Shown here: positions 8,837 to 17,042 of the stretch, one piece after another
Position numbering within the stretch: the stretch's first letter is position 1
Layout: each line of letters opens with the position of its first letter
Assembly (NCBI GenBank): GCA_019694515.1
Contig: JAIBBU010000002.1
Coordinates: forward strand, 124,001 to 188,000
Origin: Oligoflexia bacterium
GTDB lineage: Bacteria > Bdellovibrionota_C > UBA2361 > JBGSMV01
DNA: 64,000 bases
Direction: 5' to 3'
The notes under the pieces: generated by a model
Told to the model about the DNA's origin: nothing
What the model saw: only the letters and a program-made list of their open reading frames with translations
Databases searched by the model: none
Translations under genes and position numbers: made by a program

Positions 8837-9987
8837 TACGGCTCAAGCTCTCGACTCAGATTGAAAGTCTTCGGGAGGAGCTCAAGCAGTGGCTGAAGGA
8901 TAATCCTCCGCCACGCCGAGCACAGGCTGATTCCACCACCGCAACTTTCGTTGAAGTTGGCCGGGGCTGGCAGGCCAAACTCGCTGGCGGGCGCTGGGTT
9001 GGAGTGCACTGGCCGCGTGAATTTGGAGGACGGTCGCTGTCGCTGGTAGAAGAGGCCGTGGTGCAGGAGGAATTAGTGCGGGTGAATGCACCACAGCTCC
9101 TGGGCCTCTTTGGGCTTACCATGGTTGGTCCGGTGTTGATAAAGCACGGCACCCGTCCGCAGCAGGAGCGCTACTTGTCGAAGATTTTGTCGGCGGAAGA
9201 GGTATGGTGTCAGGGGTTCTCGGAACCGGGAGCCGGAAGCGATTTGGCGGCAATTAAAACCAAAGCACGGGTAACAGCCGAAGGGCTACATATAACAGGC
9301 CAAAAGGTCTGGACCAGCTTTGCGCAGGTCGCGCAGTTTTGCTTCCTGCTGTGCCGCACATCAGATCAACCTAAGAAGCACCAAGGTCTCTCCTATCTGC
9401 TGATCGATATGAAGAGCCCTGGGATTAAAGTGCGGCCGTTAAGGCAAATCACCGGCGATGATGAGTTTAATGAGGTGTTTTTTGATGAAGTTTTTGTTCC
9501 CAAGGAAAATGTAGTTGGGCAACTTGGCGACGGATGGAACATCGCGATCTCCACTTTGATGTATGAACGCGTGGTGTTAACTTTTGCCCGGCAAATCCAG
9601 TCCGAGGTATTGTTGCGGCGGCTGCTGGAACGCGAGGGGGAGATCGTAGATCGCTCGCTGCGCGCCGAATTGGCGGGGCATCTCGCCGAAGCGTGCGCTG
9701 TGCGAGCTCTCGCTTATCAGCATTTGATCGAATACGCATCCGGAAAATCCCCCGGGCCAGAGGGGTCGCTGGATAAGCTTTTTTGGAGCGAGAGTTTTCA
9801 GCGGCTCTGCAAGTTTGCTTTAAAGCTGCGCGGTCGACTGGCGGCGCTGAGCGAGCATAGCAGCGAGGCGGGAGAAGATGTTTTTAGGTACTTCTATTCG
9901 CGTGGTCGTACGATCGCCGCGGGCACCTCTGAAATTCAACGCAATATTATAGCCGAAAGGCTACTGAGCCTTCCTCGGCAACGGTAG
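8833..9987 (+). CDS. Acyl-CoA dehydrogenase family protein
   Basis: FAD-dependent dehydrogenase of 384 residues. The FAD-binding centre reads QGFSEPGAGSDLAAIKTKA, then the W-T-S flavin-contact segment (TGQKVWTSFAQ). The C-terminus (TIAAGTSEIQRNIIAERLL) is the form seen in the FadE/steroid-type group of mycobacteria and proteobacteria. Substrate not determinable; a saturated branched or bulky acyl-CoA is possible. Starts at a GTG within the pgl stop and is followed four bases later by the lhgO-like gene. Confidence 0.85.
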   Translation: MIRLKLSTQIESLREELKQWLKDNPPPRRAQADSTTATFVEVGRGWQAKLAGGRWVGVHWPREFGGRSLSLVEEAVVQEELVRVNAPQLLGLFGLTMVGPVLIKHGTRPQQERYLSKILSAEEVWCQGFSEPGAGSDLAAIKTKARVTAEGLHITGQKVWTSFAQVAQFCFLLCRTSDQPKKHQGLSYLLIDMKSPGIKVRPLRQITGDDEFNEVFFDEVFVPKENVVGQLGDGWNIAISTLMYERVVLTFARQIQSEVLLRRLLEREGEIVDRSLRAELAGHLAEACAVRALAYQHLIEYASGKSPGPEGSLDKLFWSESFQRLCKFALKLRGRLAALSEHSSEAGEDVFRYFYSRGRTIAAGTSEIQRNIIAERLLSLPRQR

Positions 9988-9991
9988 GTGC

Positions 9992-11185
9992 ATGCGAAGC
10001 GAGCGCATTGAATATTTAATTGCGGGAGCCGGAATCGTTGGCATGGCGCTGGCGCTGCGGCTGATTGAAAGAAATCCGGGCAGTCGCATTGTTGTAATTG
10101 ATAAAGAATCGGAGGTGGCGAAACACGCCTCGGGACGCAACAGCGGGGTGCTGCACAGCGGCATTTACTATGTGGCCGAATCGTTGAAGGCCAAGTTTAC
10201 CATGGCTGGCAACCGCGCGCTGCGGGAATTTTGTGCACAGCGCGGCATTCGCGTCAATCAATGTGGCAAGCTGATCGTCGCCACTAACGCAGCCGAACTC
10301 GAGAAACTCTTCGAACTTGAAAAGCGCGGAAAAGCCAACGGCGCCACCGTTGAGCTTTTATCGGCGTCGGACGCTGAGCGCATCGATCCTAATGTGCGCA
10401 CCTATCAGCACGCGCTATGGTCGCCTCTCACCGCGACAGTATCGCCGTCCGAGGTTGCACTGGCGTTCAAAGCCGAGCTCGAAAAACGCGGGGTCGCGGT
10501 GCAGCTGAATGAGAGATTTCTGGCTTATCGCGAGGGCGAGGTGCTCACATCACTACGCTCCTACCGTGTGGATCGCTTTATTAACGCAGCCGGGTTAGGC
10601 GCCGACAGAATCGCGCGCGAGTGTGGGTTTGGAAAGGAATACACGATCATTCCCTTTAAAGGCATCTACCTGAAATACGACAAAAATGAGACCGACATAA
10701 GAACAAACATCTATCCGGTGCCCGATCTAAAGAAACCTTTCCTAGAGGTGCATTTCACTAAAACAGTCGATGGCCATATCAAGATTGGGCCCACCGCGAT
10801 CCCCGCCTTATGGCGTGAGAACTATCGCGGACTTAGCGGTTTTAATCTGTTAGAGATGTTGGGAATTCTCAGCTGGGAGGCCAAGCTTTTCCTCTGGAAC
10901 TCTTTTGGATTCCGGGATTTGGCTTTCACCGAGCTCCGCAAGTACGACCGTCGCTTCCTAATCCGTAGTGCGGCGAAATTGGTCAAGCATCTCGATCCGC
11001 AAGGTTTCGGCGAGTTTACGACTCCCGGCATTCGAGCGCAGCTGCTGAATCGCAGCTCCAATTTGCTGGTGCAGGATTTCGTAGTGCAGGCCGATCGGCA
11101 TTCCGTGCACATCCTGAATGCAGTCTCTCCAGGATTCACCTGCAGTTTGCCCTTTGCTGAATATGTAATCGACAAGTACTTGTAG
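9992..11185 (+). CDS. lhgO: L-2-hydroxyglutarate oxidase/dehydrogenase (DAO-fold flavoprotein)
   Basis: FAD enzyme that oxidises L-2-hydroxyglutarate to 2-oxoglutarate, a metabolite-repair reaction that also recovers electrons for the quinone pool. The N-terminal Rossmann motif is AGAGIVGMALALRL, then the hallmark HASGRNSGVLHSGIYY, where the FAD-attachment/active-site loop lies. Later ALWSPLTATVSP and the C-terminal SPGFTCSLPFAEYV segment match the LhgO/YgaF family. 397 residues, full length. Last gene of the tal-zwf-pgl transcript. Confidence 0.88.
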   Translation: MRSERIEYLIAGAGIVGMALALRLIERNPGSRIVVIDKESEVAKHASGRNSGVLHSGIYYVAESLKAKFTMAGNRALREFCAQRGIRVNQCGKLIVATNAAELEKLFELEKRGKANGATVELLSASDAERIDPNVRTYQHALWSPLTATVSPSEVALAFKAELEKRGVAVQLNERFLAYREGEVLTSLRSYRVDRFINAAGLGADRIARECGFGKEYTIIPFKGIYLKYDKNETDIRTNIYPVPDLKKPFLEVHFTKTVDGHIKIGPTAIPALWRENYRGLSGFNLLEMLGILSWEAKLFLWNSFGFRDLAFTELRKYDRRFLIRSAAKLVKHLDPQGFGEFTTPGIRAQLLNRSSNLLVQDFVVQADRHSVHILNAVSPGFTCSLPFAEYVIDKYL

Positions 11186-11196
11186 GGCTTAGGCGC

Positions 11197-12135
11197 TCAA
11201 GAGTTTCCGGCGCAATCTCTGACCAGTGCACGCAGCAGCAGCCACGCCGCCTCGGTTTTGGGGACCGCGATGTTGTAGCTTTGCGCCAATCGTACAAACC
11301 TGCCAAAAATGAAATCAACCTCCTGTGCCGTCCCGCCGCGCAGCTCCGCTAAGGTAGAATTTATGTTGTCTCCAAATTTTTCAATTTGCTCGAAGATCTT
11401 TTGATCGCTAGGAGAGTCAAGGGCGAAGCCCTCTGCAGCGGCAACAAGGCGCACCTCTGACATCATTTCTCGTGCCATGAGCTTAAGCTCGGGGCGCTCC
11501 ACAATCACGCGATTGCAGCTATTAGCGATGGTCGCCAGCGAATTCACCGGAATGTTTACCAGCAACTTCTTCCACTCGGCCAGTGCGATGTTATCCTCGA
11601 GCTTAACCTGAAATCCGGCGGCGCTGAGCAGCGCTGCGATGTCATGTAACGCGCCGGCTCGTTCCCGGGGGCTTGCCAGCAGCCCGGAAAGCTTCCCGTA
11701 CCAGGCCACTTGAAAGGGGCCTTGTTTGACGCATCCAAAAGTCAAAAGAAAGCGTACGATCGGAATGCTGCGACCGAGAATCTCGGCGGCGTCTTGAAAA
11801 ATACCAAGTCCATTTGAGGCCAGAACCACGGTGGTATCACCTCGCAGGGCGGGCCGCAGCTTTTGCAGAATCGCTCCGATGGCTGCAGCTTTAACGCATA
11901 AGATTACAGGTTCGTGAGCTTGGAAGACGGGGCAGGAATCAAGCGCGGCAACTTCGACGGCGTTGGCATTATCGATTCCCGGGTGGGCCTCAATCTGCGT
12001 CGTCTGTAGGGAAGGAGTCCGGGAAAGAATGCGTACGGCCCTAACAGCCGAAATGGCAGCACTAGTAACGAGTGCGGTGGCGCCACTTCCGACGATTGTC
12101 ACTCTGGATGGAGCAGGGCTATTGGGATTCTTCAT
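11197..12135 (-). CDS. Ketopantoate reductase (PanE) family protein
   Basis: NADPH-dependent reductase fold of 312 residues. The N-terminus VTIVGSGATALV is the dinucleotide motif, with Ala where PanE proteins normally have the third Gly. The C-terminal domain has AEWKKLLVNIPVNSLATI, which places the catalytic Lys and substrate-binding Asn, and a later ELRGGTAQEVDFI segment typical of PanE. It may make pantoate for coenzyme A or reduce another 2-keto acid. Divergent from the phosphoesterase gene with about 45 bases between the starts. Confidence 0.78.
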   Translation of the reverse strand: MKNPNSPAPSRVTIVGSGATALVTSAAISAVRAVRILSRTPSLQTTQIEAHPGIDNANAVEVAALDSCPVFQAHEPVILCVKAAAIGAILQKLRPALRGDTTVVLASNGLGIFQDAAEILGRSIPIVRFLLTFGCVKQGPFQVAWYGKLSGLLASPRERAGALHDIAALLSAAGFQVKLEDNIALAEWKKLLVNIPVNSLATIANSCNRVIVERPELKLMAREMMSEVRLVAAAEGFALDSPSDQKIFEQIEKFGDNINSTLAELRGGTAQEVDFIFGRFVRLAQSYNIAVPKTEAAWLLLRALVRDCAGNS

Positions 12136-12143
12136 CGCGCTCA

Positions 12144-12155
12144 GATATGATATCA
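12144..12155. promoter_or_regulatory. Short palindrome between divergent genes
   Basis: GATATGATATC (12144-12154) and the overlapping TGATATCA (12148-12155) are perfect inverted repeats in the 45-base gap between the panE-like and lpxH-like start codons. This could be an operator serving both promoters, but a short AT-rich repeat can arise by chance. Confidence 0.3.
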
Positions 12156-12180
12156 GAGATCGGAGGAGTATACGACCACC

Positions 12181-12876
12181 ATGCCAAAGGGCTTAGTAAT
12201 ATCCGACCTGCATCTCTTTTCGCCACGCAGCCTGGGCGATGAGATCCTACCGCAACTCCGAGCCAAACTCTCCGCGACACAGCTGCTGGTGATCAATGGC
12301 GACCTGGTCGATTTTAGGTGGAGCGTACTTGGGGATGTTCCGAGCACTGCGCAGAGCGCGCTAATGTGGTTAGGGCATCTACTGGAGGATTTCAAGAATC
12401 TCAGGCTGCACTACGTAATCGGCAATGCTGACTATCGCAAGTGGTATCTGGAGGGTCTTAAGGAATTCGCAAAAAGTCAGCCACGCCTGGCCGTGCACGA
12501 GGAATATCTAATTTTAGACCGCAAACTATTCCTGCACGGCGATATTGTGCATGCTCGAGGCGATCTAAATAGCTATCGTGCGCGTTGTGAGGCCGCTGGT
12601 CATGGAAGTCGGCTGTTCGATAAGCTCTATGACTTTGCCGTGGCTTCAGGGTTGAGCCGTTGGCACGCCGCTAGGCAGTCCCAGTCCCATTCAGCTCAGG
12701 CCATCGTGGAATATCTCAGCCAAAAGAACGATCCCCGGCTCGCGAGCATACGCGAAATCTATTTCGGGCATACGCACGCCCCCTTTGAGAATTTTCGGCA
12801 CGACAATCTGCTGTTCCACAACACCGGGGCGTTGATGCGGGGATTGAGTGGAAATATGGTGCTGTTTGAGATTTGA
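12181..12876 (+). CDS. LpxH-like metallophosphoesterase
   Basis: Calcineurin-like hydrolase of 231 residues resembling UDP-2,3-diacylglucosamine pyrophosphatase (lipid A synthesis). Metal motifs in order are SDLHLF (D9, H11), NGDLVDF (D41), GNADYR, LHGD and GHTHAP. The GN-x-D motif has Ala where LpxH usually has Arg and most phosphoesterases have His, so the substrate may differ. AGGAGG lies about ten bases before the ATG. No other lipid A genes are in this window, so the pathway assignment is tentative. Confidence 0.7.
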   Translation: MPKGLVISDLHLFSPRSLGDEILPQLRAKLSATQLLVINGDLVDFRWSVLGDVPSTAQSALMWLGHLLEDFKNLRLHYVIGNADYRKWYLEGLKEFAKSQPRLAVHEEYLILDRKLFLHGDIVHARGDLNSYRARCEAAGHGSRLFDKLYDFAVASGLSRWHAARQSQSHSAQAIVEYLSQKNDPRLASIREIYFGHTHAPFENFRHDNLLFHNTGALMRGLSGNMVLFEI

Positions 12877-12946
12877 GCGGAATCCGGCTGGGACTTTAGC
12901 GATTTCCTCCGTTGCAGTGCGGACCTTCTGTGACTAAGCTCTGACA

Positions 12947-13702
12947 ATGCAGTTTTCAGTTCTATCCAGCGGGAGTAAGGCTAACAGCACTTTTGTTGAG
13001 GCTGCCTCAACGCGCATCCTGATTGACTGTGGCCTCTCTGCGCGTCGCCTCGAGGAGCGGCTGGCGCTGCACCGCATCGATCCTGCGACGATTCAGGGTA
13101 TTCTAATTACCCACGAGCATTCCGACCATATCCTGGGACTGTCGGTTTTTTCCAGACGTCATCGCATCCCCGTGTATGCCAACCGCGCGACGGCGAGGCA
13201 TCTCGACCGTGTTTACGCCCTGGAGAAAATTGTCTCGGGTGAGTCTTTCTGGGTCGGGGCACTTCAGATTCTGCCGGTGAGCATAGAACATGATGCGGAC
13301 GATCCGGTTGGTTATGTTGTTCAGGCGGAGGGGCTGAAGTTTTCTCAAATGACAGACCTAGGTCGAGTCACTCCTCAGGTCGAGGAGGCATTGCGGGGAA
13401 GCTGGGCTTTCGTATTGGAATCCAATCACGATCAGATCATGCTCAGAGACTGTTCGTATCCTTATGAATTGAAACGGCGCATCGCTTCTTCGCAAGGGCA
13501 TTTGGACAATGATACGTCCGCCAATCTAGTCGCTAATTTGCTGCATGGAGATTTGCAGCGTGTGGTGCTCGGACATCTGAGCGAGAACTCGAATACTCCT
13601 GAGAAGGCACTGGAGACCTTTCGGCGGTATGTGCCGCGGGAGCGGTTCGATCAGGTAATGTGCGCCTCGGTACATGCCGCGACCCCGCTTTTTGCCCTCT
13701 AA
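12947..13702 (+). CDS. MBL-fold metallohydrolase (YycJ/WalJ-like)
   Basis: Metallo-beta-lactamase-fold nuclease or hydrolase, 251 residues. It opens with FSVLSSGSKANSTFVE, the typical YycJ start, followed by the metal motif THEHSDH, a DLG metal ligand and ESNHD. A GHLSENSN segment supplies the C-terminal histidine. In Firmicutes WalJ has 5'-to-3' exonuclease activity linked to replication and the cell wall; the role in diderms is less clear. It stands upstream of purB. Confidence 0.82.
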   Translation: MQFSVLSSGSKANSTFVEAASTRILIDCGLSARRLEERLALHRIDPATIQGILITHEHSDHILGLSVFSRRHRIPVYANRATARHLDRVYALEKIVSGESFWVGALQILPVSIEHDADDPVGYVVQAEGLKFSQMTDLGRVTPQVEEALRGSWAFVLESNHDQIMLRDCSYPYELKRRIASSQGHLDNDTSANLVANLLHGDLQRVVLGHLSENSNTPEKALETFRRYVPRERFDQVMCASVHAATPLFAL

Positions 13703-13795
13703 CCAGCGGGCGCGCGCTCTTTGCTTGAGGGTGTCCCTAGCTTTATTGCTTGCTCTAAAGTACAATGTCGCAGTCAGTTTTTCCCTAAACACCGG

Positions 13796-15091
13796 ATGAT
13801 TCCACGATATTCAAGAGCTGAGATGGCCGCGATCTGGAGTGATCAAAGCCGCTTTCAAATCTGGCTTGAAATAGAAATACTGGCCTTCGAGAAATTGGTC
13901 GAGGAAGGCTACGCCTCGAAGGAAGCTCTTGCGGAGGTTAAGGCCAAGGCACGCTTTGATGCCGTGCGAGTGCTGGAGATCGAGCGGGAGGTTAAGCATG
14001 ATGTCATAGCGTTCCTGACTAATGTCGCGGAGCACGTCGGGAACAGCTCGCGCATGGTGCACCGCGGGATGACCTCGAGTGATGTTTTGGATACAGCCCT
14101 GGCGGTTCAGTTAAAACGCTCGGGAGAGCTAATCACGCAGGGATTGGAACAGCTCCTGGCAACTCTCAAGCGACGTGCCGTGGAGCACAAAGATCTAGTC
14201 TGCATCGGACGCAGTCACGGCATTCATGCCGAGCCAATTACTTTCGGTCTGAAAGTGATCGGTTGGTATGCTGAGATCAGACGCCATCACGATCGAATCC
14301 AGCGGGCGATTTCAGAAGTCGCGGTCGGTAAAATCTCGGGCCCGGTAGGCACCTTTGCCACTGTTTCGCCCGCGGTTGAAGCACATGTCATGAAGGCGCT
14401 CGGACTTAAGGCTGAGACGGTGTCGACGCAGATTGTGGCGCGTGACCGGCACGCGGTTTTCTTTGGAGCGCTGGCCTCACTGGGCTCGTCGATCGAACGC
14501 ATTGCCACCGAAATTCGGCATTTGCAGCGCTCCGAGGTGCGCGAAGTAGAGGAGGACTTCGGCAAGGGCCAAAAGGGCTCTTCTTCAATGCCGCACAAGA
14601 AGAATCCGATTCTTTCGGAAAACCTTTGCGGGTTGGCGCGCTTACTTAGAAGTTACGCTAGTGCCGCACTCGAGAATGTTCCCCTCTGGCACGAGCGGGA
14701 CATCAGTCACAGTTCCGTAGAGCGGGTAATTGGGCCGGACAGCTGTATCTTGGCTGATTTTATGGTGCAGCGATTGAATGGCCTGATTTCCGGGCTGAAG
14801 GTTTATCCCGAGAACATGCAGAAGAATCTAGAGCTGACACGCGGCGTGATTTTCTCCGGACCGCTAATGATCGCGCTGGCTGATACCGGCATGACCCGCG
14901 AGGAGGCCTATAAGCTCGTACAGGCGCATGCTTTAGAAGCTTGGCAAGGCGGAGCTGACTTTAAGAGTCGAGTCACCTCTGACCCGGCCATTGCCGGCAA
15001 GCTCTCTTCTGCGGTTTTGGCCGAGTGTTTTGACATGCGGCGCCATTTGCGACATATCGATTTTGTCTTTGAACGGGCACTAAAGGAGTAG
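13796..15091 (+). CDS. purB: Adenylosuccinate lyase
   Basis: Cleaves SAICAR and adenylosuccinate, releasing fumarate, in purine synthesis. Starts MIPRYSRAEMAAIWSDQSRF, the usual PurB beginning, so the upstream in-frame extension to 13721 is discarded. Key motifs: RGMTSSDVLDTALA, then the conserved His in GRSHGIHAEPITFG, and the signature loop GSSSMPHKKNP with the catalytic Ser. 431 residues, normal length. A TACAAT hexamer at 13761-13766 could be the -10 of its promoter, but the -35 is weak. purS follows after seven bases. Confidence 0.96.
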   Translation: MIPRYSRAEMAAIWSDQSRFQIWLEIEILAFEKLVEEGYASKEALAEVKAKARFDAVRVLEIEREVKHDVIAFLTNVAEHVGNSSRMVHRGMTSSDVLDTALAVQLKRSGELITQGLEQLLATLKRRAVEHKDLVCIGRSHGIHAEPITFGLKVIGWYAEIRRHHDRIQRAISEVAVGKISGPVGTFATVSPAVEAHVMKALGLKAETVSTQIVARDRHAVFFGALASLGSSIERIATEIRHLQRSEVREVEEDFGKGQKGSSSMPHKKNPILSENLCGLARLLRSYASAALENVPLWHERDISHSSVERVIGPDSCILADFMVQRLNGLISGLKVYPENMQKNLELTRGVIFSGPLMIALADTGMTREEAYKLVQAHALEAWQGGADFKSRVTSDPAIAGKLSSAVLAECFDMRRHLRHIDFVFERALKE

Positions 15092-15098
15092 GCGGGCG

Positions 15099-15338
15099 AT
15101 GCGGATGCAGGTGTTGGTTCGACTTAAAAGCGGAGTTCTAGATGTACAAGGAAAGGCGGTCGAACACGCCCTAGCCAGCATTGGATTTCAAGATATATCG
15201 GAGGTGCGGGTAGGGCGCCTAGTAGAGCTGGAAGTTGAGGCGGGGGACGAGGCCGCCGCGCGTCAGCGCGTAATCGAGATCTGTGAAAAATTGCTGGTCA
15301 ACTCGATTATCGAGAATTTCGAGCTTAGGAGAATCTAG
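15099..15338 (+). CDS. purS: Phosphoribosylformylglycinamidine synthase subunit PurS
   Basis: Small bridging subunit of the PurLQS amidotransferase, which converts FGAR to FGAM. 79 residues with the family pattern: VRLKSGVLDVQGKAVEHAL, VRVGRLVELEV, then a C-terminal helix and NSIIENFEL. Immediately followed by purQ. The catalytic purL is not in this window. Confidence 0.93.
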   Translation: MRMQVLVRLKSGVLDVQGKAVEHALASIGFQDISEVRVGRLVELEVEAGDEAAARQRVIEICEKLLVNSIIENFELRRI

Positions 15339-15339
15339 A

Positions 15340-16041
15340 TTGCGCGTCAGTGTTATCTTATTCCCCGGATCCAACTGCGACCATGATGCCGAATATGTGT
15401 ATCGGAAGCTTTTGGGGCAAGAGGTTCAGCTTGTTTGGCACCGTGAACATGATCTTCGAAGTCCGGATCTAGTGGTGCTGCCAGGCGGATTTGCTTACGG
15501 TGACTATCTGCGGACTGGAGCATTAGCTCGCGTCTCTCCGGTAATGCAGGAGATTCGAAAGTTTGCCTCGCGCGGGGGGCCGGTGCTTGGAATCTGTAAT
15601 GGCTTTCAAATTCTCTGCGAGTCCGGACTGCTTCCCGGTGCGCTACTGCAGAATATTGGAATGCGTTTCCTCTCTCAGTTTGTACATATTAAGATCGAGA
15701 ATGCGGGCACTGTTTTTACGCGCGGGTGCGCCCAGGGATCGGTGATTACCTGTCCGGTGGCGCACTTCGAGGGCAATTATTTTGCCGATGAGCAGACCCT
15801 GGAGCGGCTGGAGGGCGAGGGTCGGGTGGTATTCCGCTACTGCGACCGTGATGGCCGTGTTGACGCAGCCGACCGAGTCCTAAATCCTAACGGTGCTGCG
15901 CATGCCATTGCTGGAATTGCAAATGAGTTTGGGAATGTAGTGGGTTTGATGCCGCATCCGGAAAGAGCGGTTGAGGATATCATTGGGGGAGTCGGAAGAA
16001 ATTCAGGCCTGCCAATGTTTGCAGGCTCCTTAAGTAACTGA
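15340..16041 (+). CDS. purQ: Phosphoribosylformylglycinamidine synthase subunit PurQ
   Basis: Glutaminase subunit supplying ammonia to PurL. Class I amidotransferase motifs: nucleophile C86 in PVLGICNGFQ and the His/Glu pair in LMPHPERAVED. The start is taken as TTG 15340, which gives RVSVILFPGSNCD at the N-terminus as in other PurQ proteins and has TTAGGAG eight to ten bases upstream; the ATG at 15283 would add an unlikely 19-residue overlap with purS. 233 residues. Confidence 0.94.
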   Translation: MRVSVILFPGSNCDHDAEYVYRKLLGQEVQLVWHREHDLRSPDLVVLPGGFAYGDYLRTGALARVSPVMQEIRKFASRGGPVLGICNGFQILCESGLLPGALLQNIGMRFLSQFVHIKIENAGTVFTRGCAQGSVITCPVAHFEGNYFADEQTLERLEGEGRVVFRYCDRDGRVDAADRVLNPNGAAHAIAGIANEFGNVVGLMPHPERAVEDIIGGVGRNSGLPMFAGSLSN

Positions 16042-16067
16042 ACTATTCTGCTTTAAAGGATCAAACT

Positions 16068-16352
16068 ATGAAGAACTTATTGGTCTTAGCGGTAGCTCTG
16101 GGTCTGATTGGATCGGGGCTAGCAGGCTGCGCTCCTCGCCACCCGCACTGTGATGGTCGCAATCATAAAGAATGGGCTGGGCATAAGGAGTGCGCGGGAC
16201 ACTGCGAATGCGGCAAGGGATGCACCTGCTCGCACTGCGCTTCGGGCTGCTTCGGTCGCACTTCTGATCAACCCGCTTGTGGCGAGAGTAAGAAAGGATG
16301 CTGCTGCGGTGAGGGTGGAGCAAAAGCCCAAAGCTGTTCAGACGCTCACTGA
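16068..16352 (+). CDS. Cys/His-rich lipoprotein (possible metal binder)
   Basis: 94 residues with a lipoprotein signal (lipobox LAGC, C21). The mature part is only about 73 residues but has 13 further cysteines and 7 histidines, in clusters such as CECGKGCTCSHC and GCCC. This resembles metallothioneins in composition, though no family match was recognised. It would be a membrane-attached, cysteine-dense peptide facing the periplasm or surface. Binding of Cu, Zn or Cd is inferred. AAAGGA precedes the ATG. Its 3' end overlaps the next, convergent gene by seven bases. Confidence 0.7.
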   Translation: MKNLLVLAVALGLIGSGLAGCAPRHPHCDGRNHKEWAGHKECAGHCECGKGCTCSHCASGCFGRTSDQPACGESKKGCCCGEGGAKAQSCSDAH

Positions 16353-16738
16353 GTGATTTTCTCGACTCTAAATCCTAGCCGAACCTCGGCGGAGTCCGAG
16401 ATGGATAGGGCATTGTTCGAGGTGATAGCGCGTTTGCCCCGCAACGGGAGCAGTTCGATGCGGTAAATTCCTGGGCGCAAGCGAACTTGAAAGAGGCCCT
16501 GATCGTTGCTGCGCTTTGTGCGCACTAACTGAGCACCGGTCTCGGTTTCCCGAAAAATTCCGACCTTTCCACGGTATGGTTCAGCCAGTTCGAAACAGAT
16601 TTTACCCTCGAAAGGCGAGGAAAGCAGGCAGCTGTTGGAAAACAGAACTCCGGTAAGCTTGGCGCTGTCGGTGGCTGATGCTGGGTGCGCTAGGAAAAGC
16701 GAAATCACCGAAGCAAATAATAGCGGGAGCATACGCAT
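16346..16738 (-). CDS. Small exported beta-sandwich protein
   Basis: 130 residues from the ATG at 16738 (a second in-frame ATG follows two codons later). Residues 1-22 form a signal peptide ending HPASA. The remainder, with DQGLFQVRLRPGIYRIELLP, looks like the carboxypeptidase-regulatory/transthyretin-like fold (PEGA/CarboxypepD_reg type). Two cysteines (SNSCLL and GKICFE) could form a disulphide in the periplasm. Function unknown. It is convergent with the Cys-rich lipoprotein gene. Confidence 0.6.
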   Translation of the reverse strand: MRMLPLLFASVISLFLAHPASATDSAKLTGVLFSNSCLLSSPFEGKICFELAEPYRGKVGIFRETETGAQLVRTKRSNDQGLFQVRLRPGIYRIELLPLRGKRAITSNNALSISDSAEVRLGFRVEKITQ

Positions 16739-17042
16739 ATACACTAATAAATCCCACACTTTACAGCTTTTGATCCAGTTTTCCCGGTAAGCAGCGGGAA
16801 CCACTGATCAATTGTGGCGGTTGGTTTGCCAGCTAGCCAGCGCTATGCTACGCTCCTCTGCCGGTCGGGCTCTTTGAGCTTGGGCGGTGCGGCCTCCCTT
16901 TCCTCGGTTTGCCTCTACAATTGAGCCGATCCTCGGAATGCCCAGAGCGTCGCTAATTACACACTCGAACTTGGTCTTAGTGGGGACGATTATAATCGTC
17001 TCTCCACGTTCGAGGAGGCAAACTAAGACGGAGAAATAGCAA
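16739..17042. other. rpsB upstream region
   Basis: A 304-base gap holding the start of the divergent exported-protein gene and the promoter of the rpsB cluster. A minus-strand open frame (16808-17050) runs through the promoter and is not credible as a gene. The main feature is the TATAAT-centred palindrome at 16985-17000, annotated separately. Confidence 0.5.
16985..17000 (+). promoter_or_regulatory. Palindrome containing a TATAAT -10 element upstream of rpsB
   Basis: GACGATTATAATCGTC is a perfect 16-base palindrome. It contains a consensus TATAAT (16991-16996) about 45 bases before the rpsB ATG. No well-spaced -35 is visible: TTGGTC at 16971 is only 14 bases away. A symmetrical sequence exactly on a -10 suggests a bound regulator or a special promoter for the translation cluster. 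Inference only. Confidence 0.5.

Noticed and set aside
13721..13795. N-terminal extension of purB
   Set aside because: MIPRYSRAEM at 13796 is the usual PurB start; the extra 25 residues are non-conserved leader.
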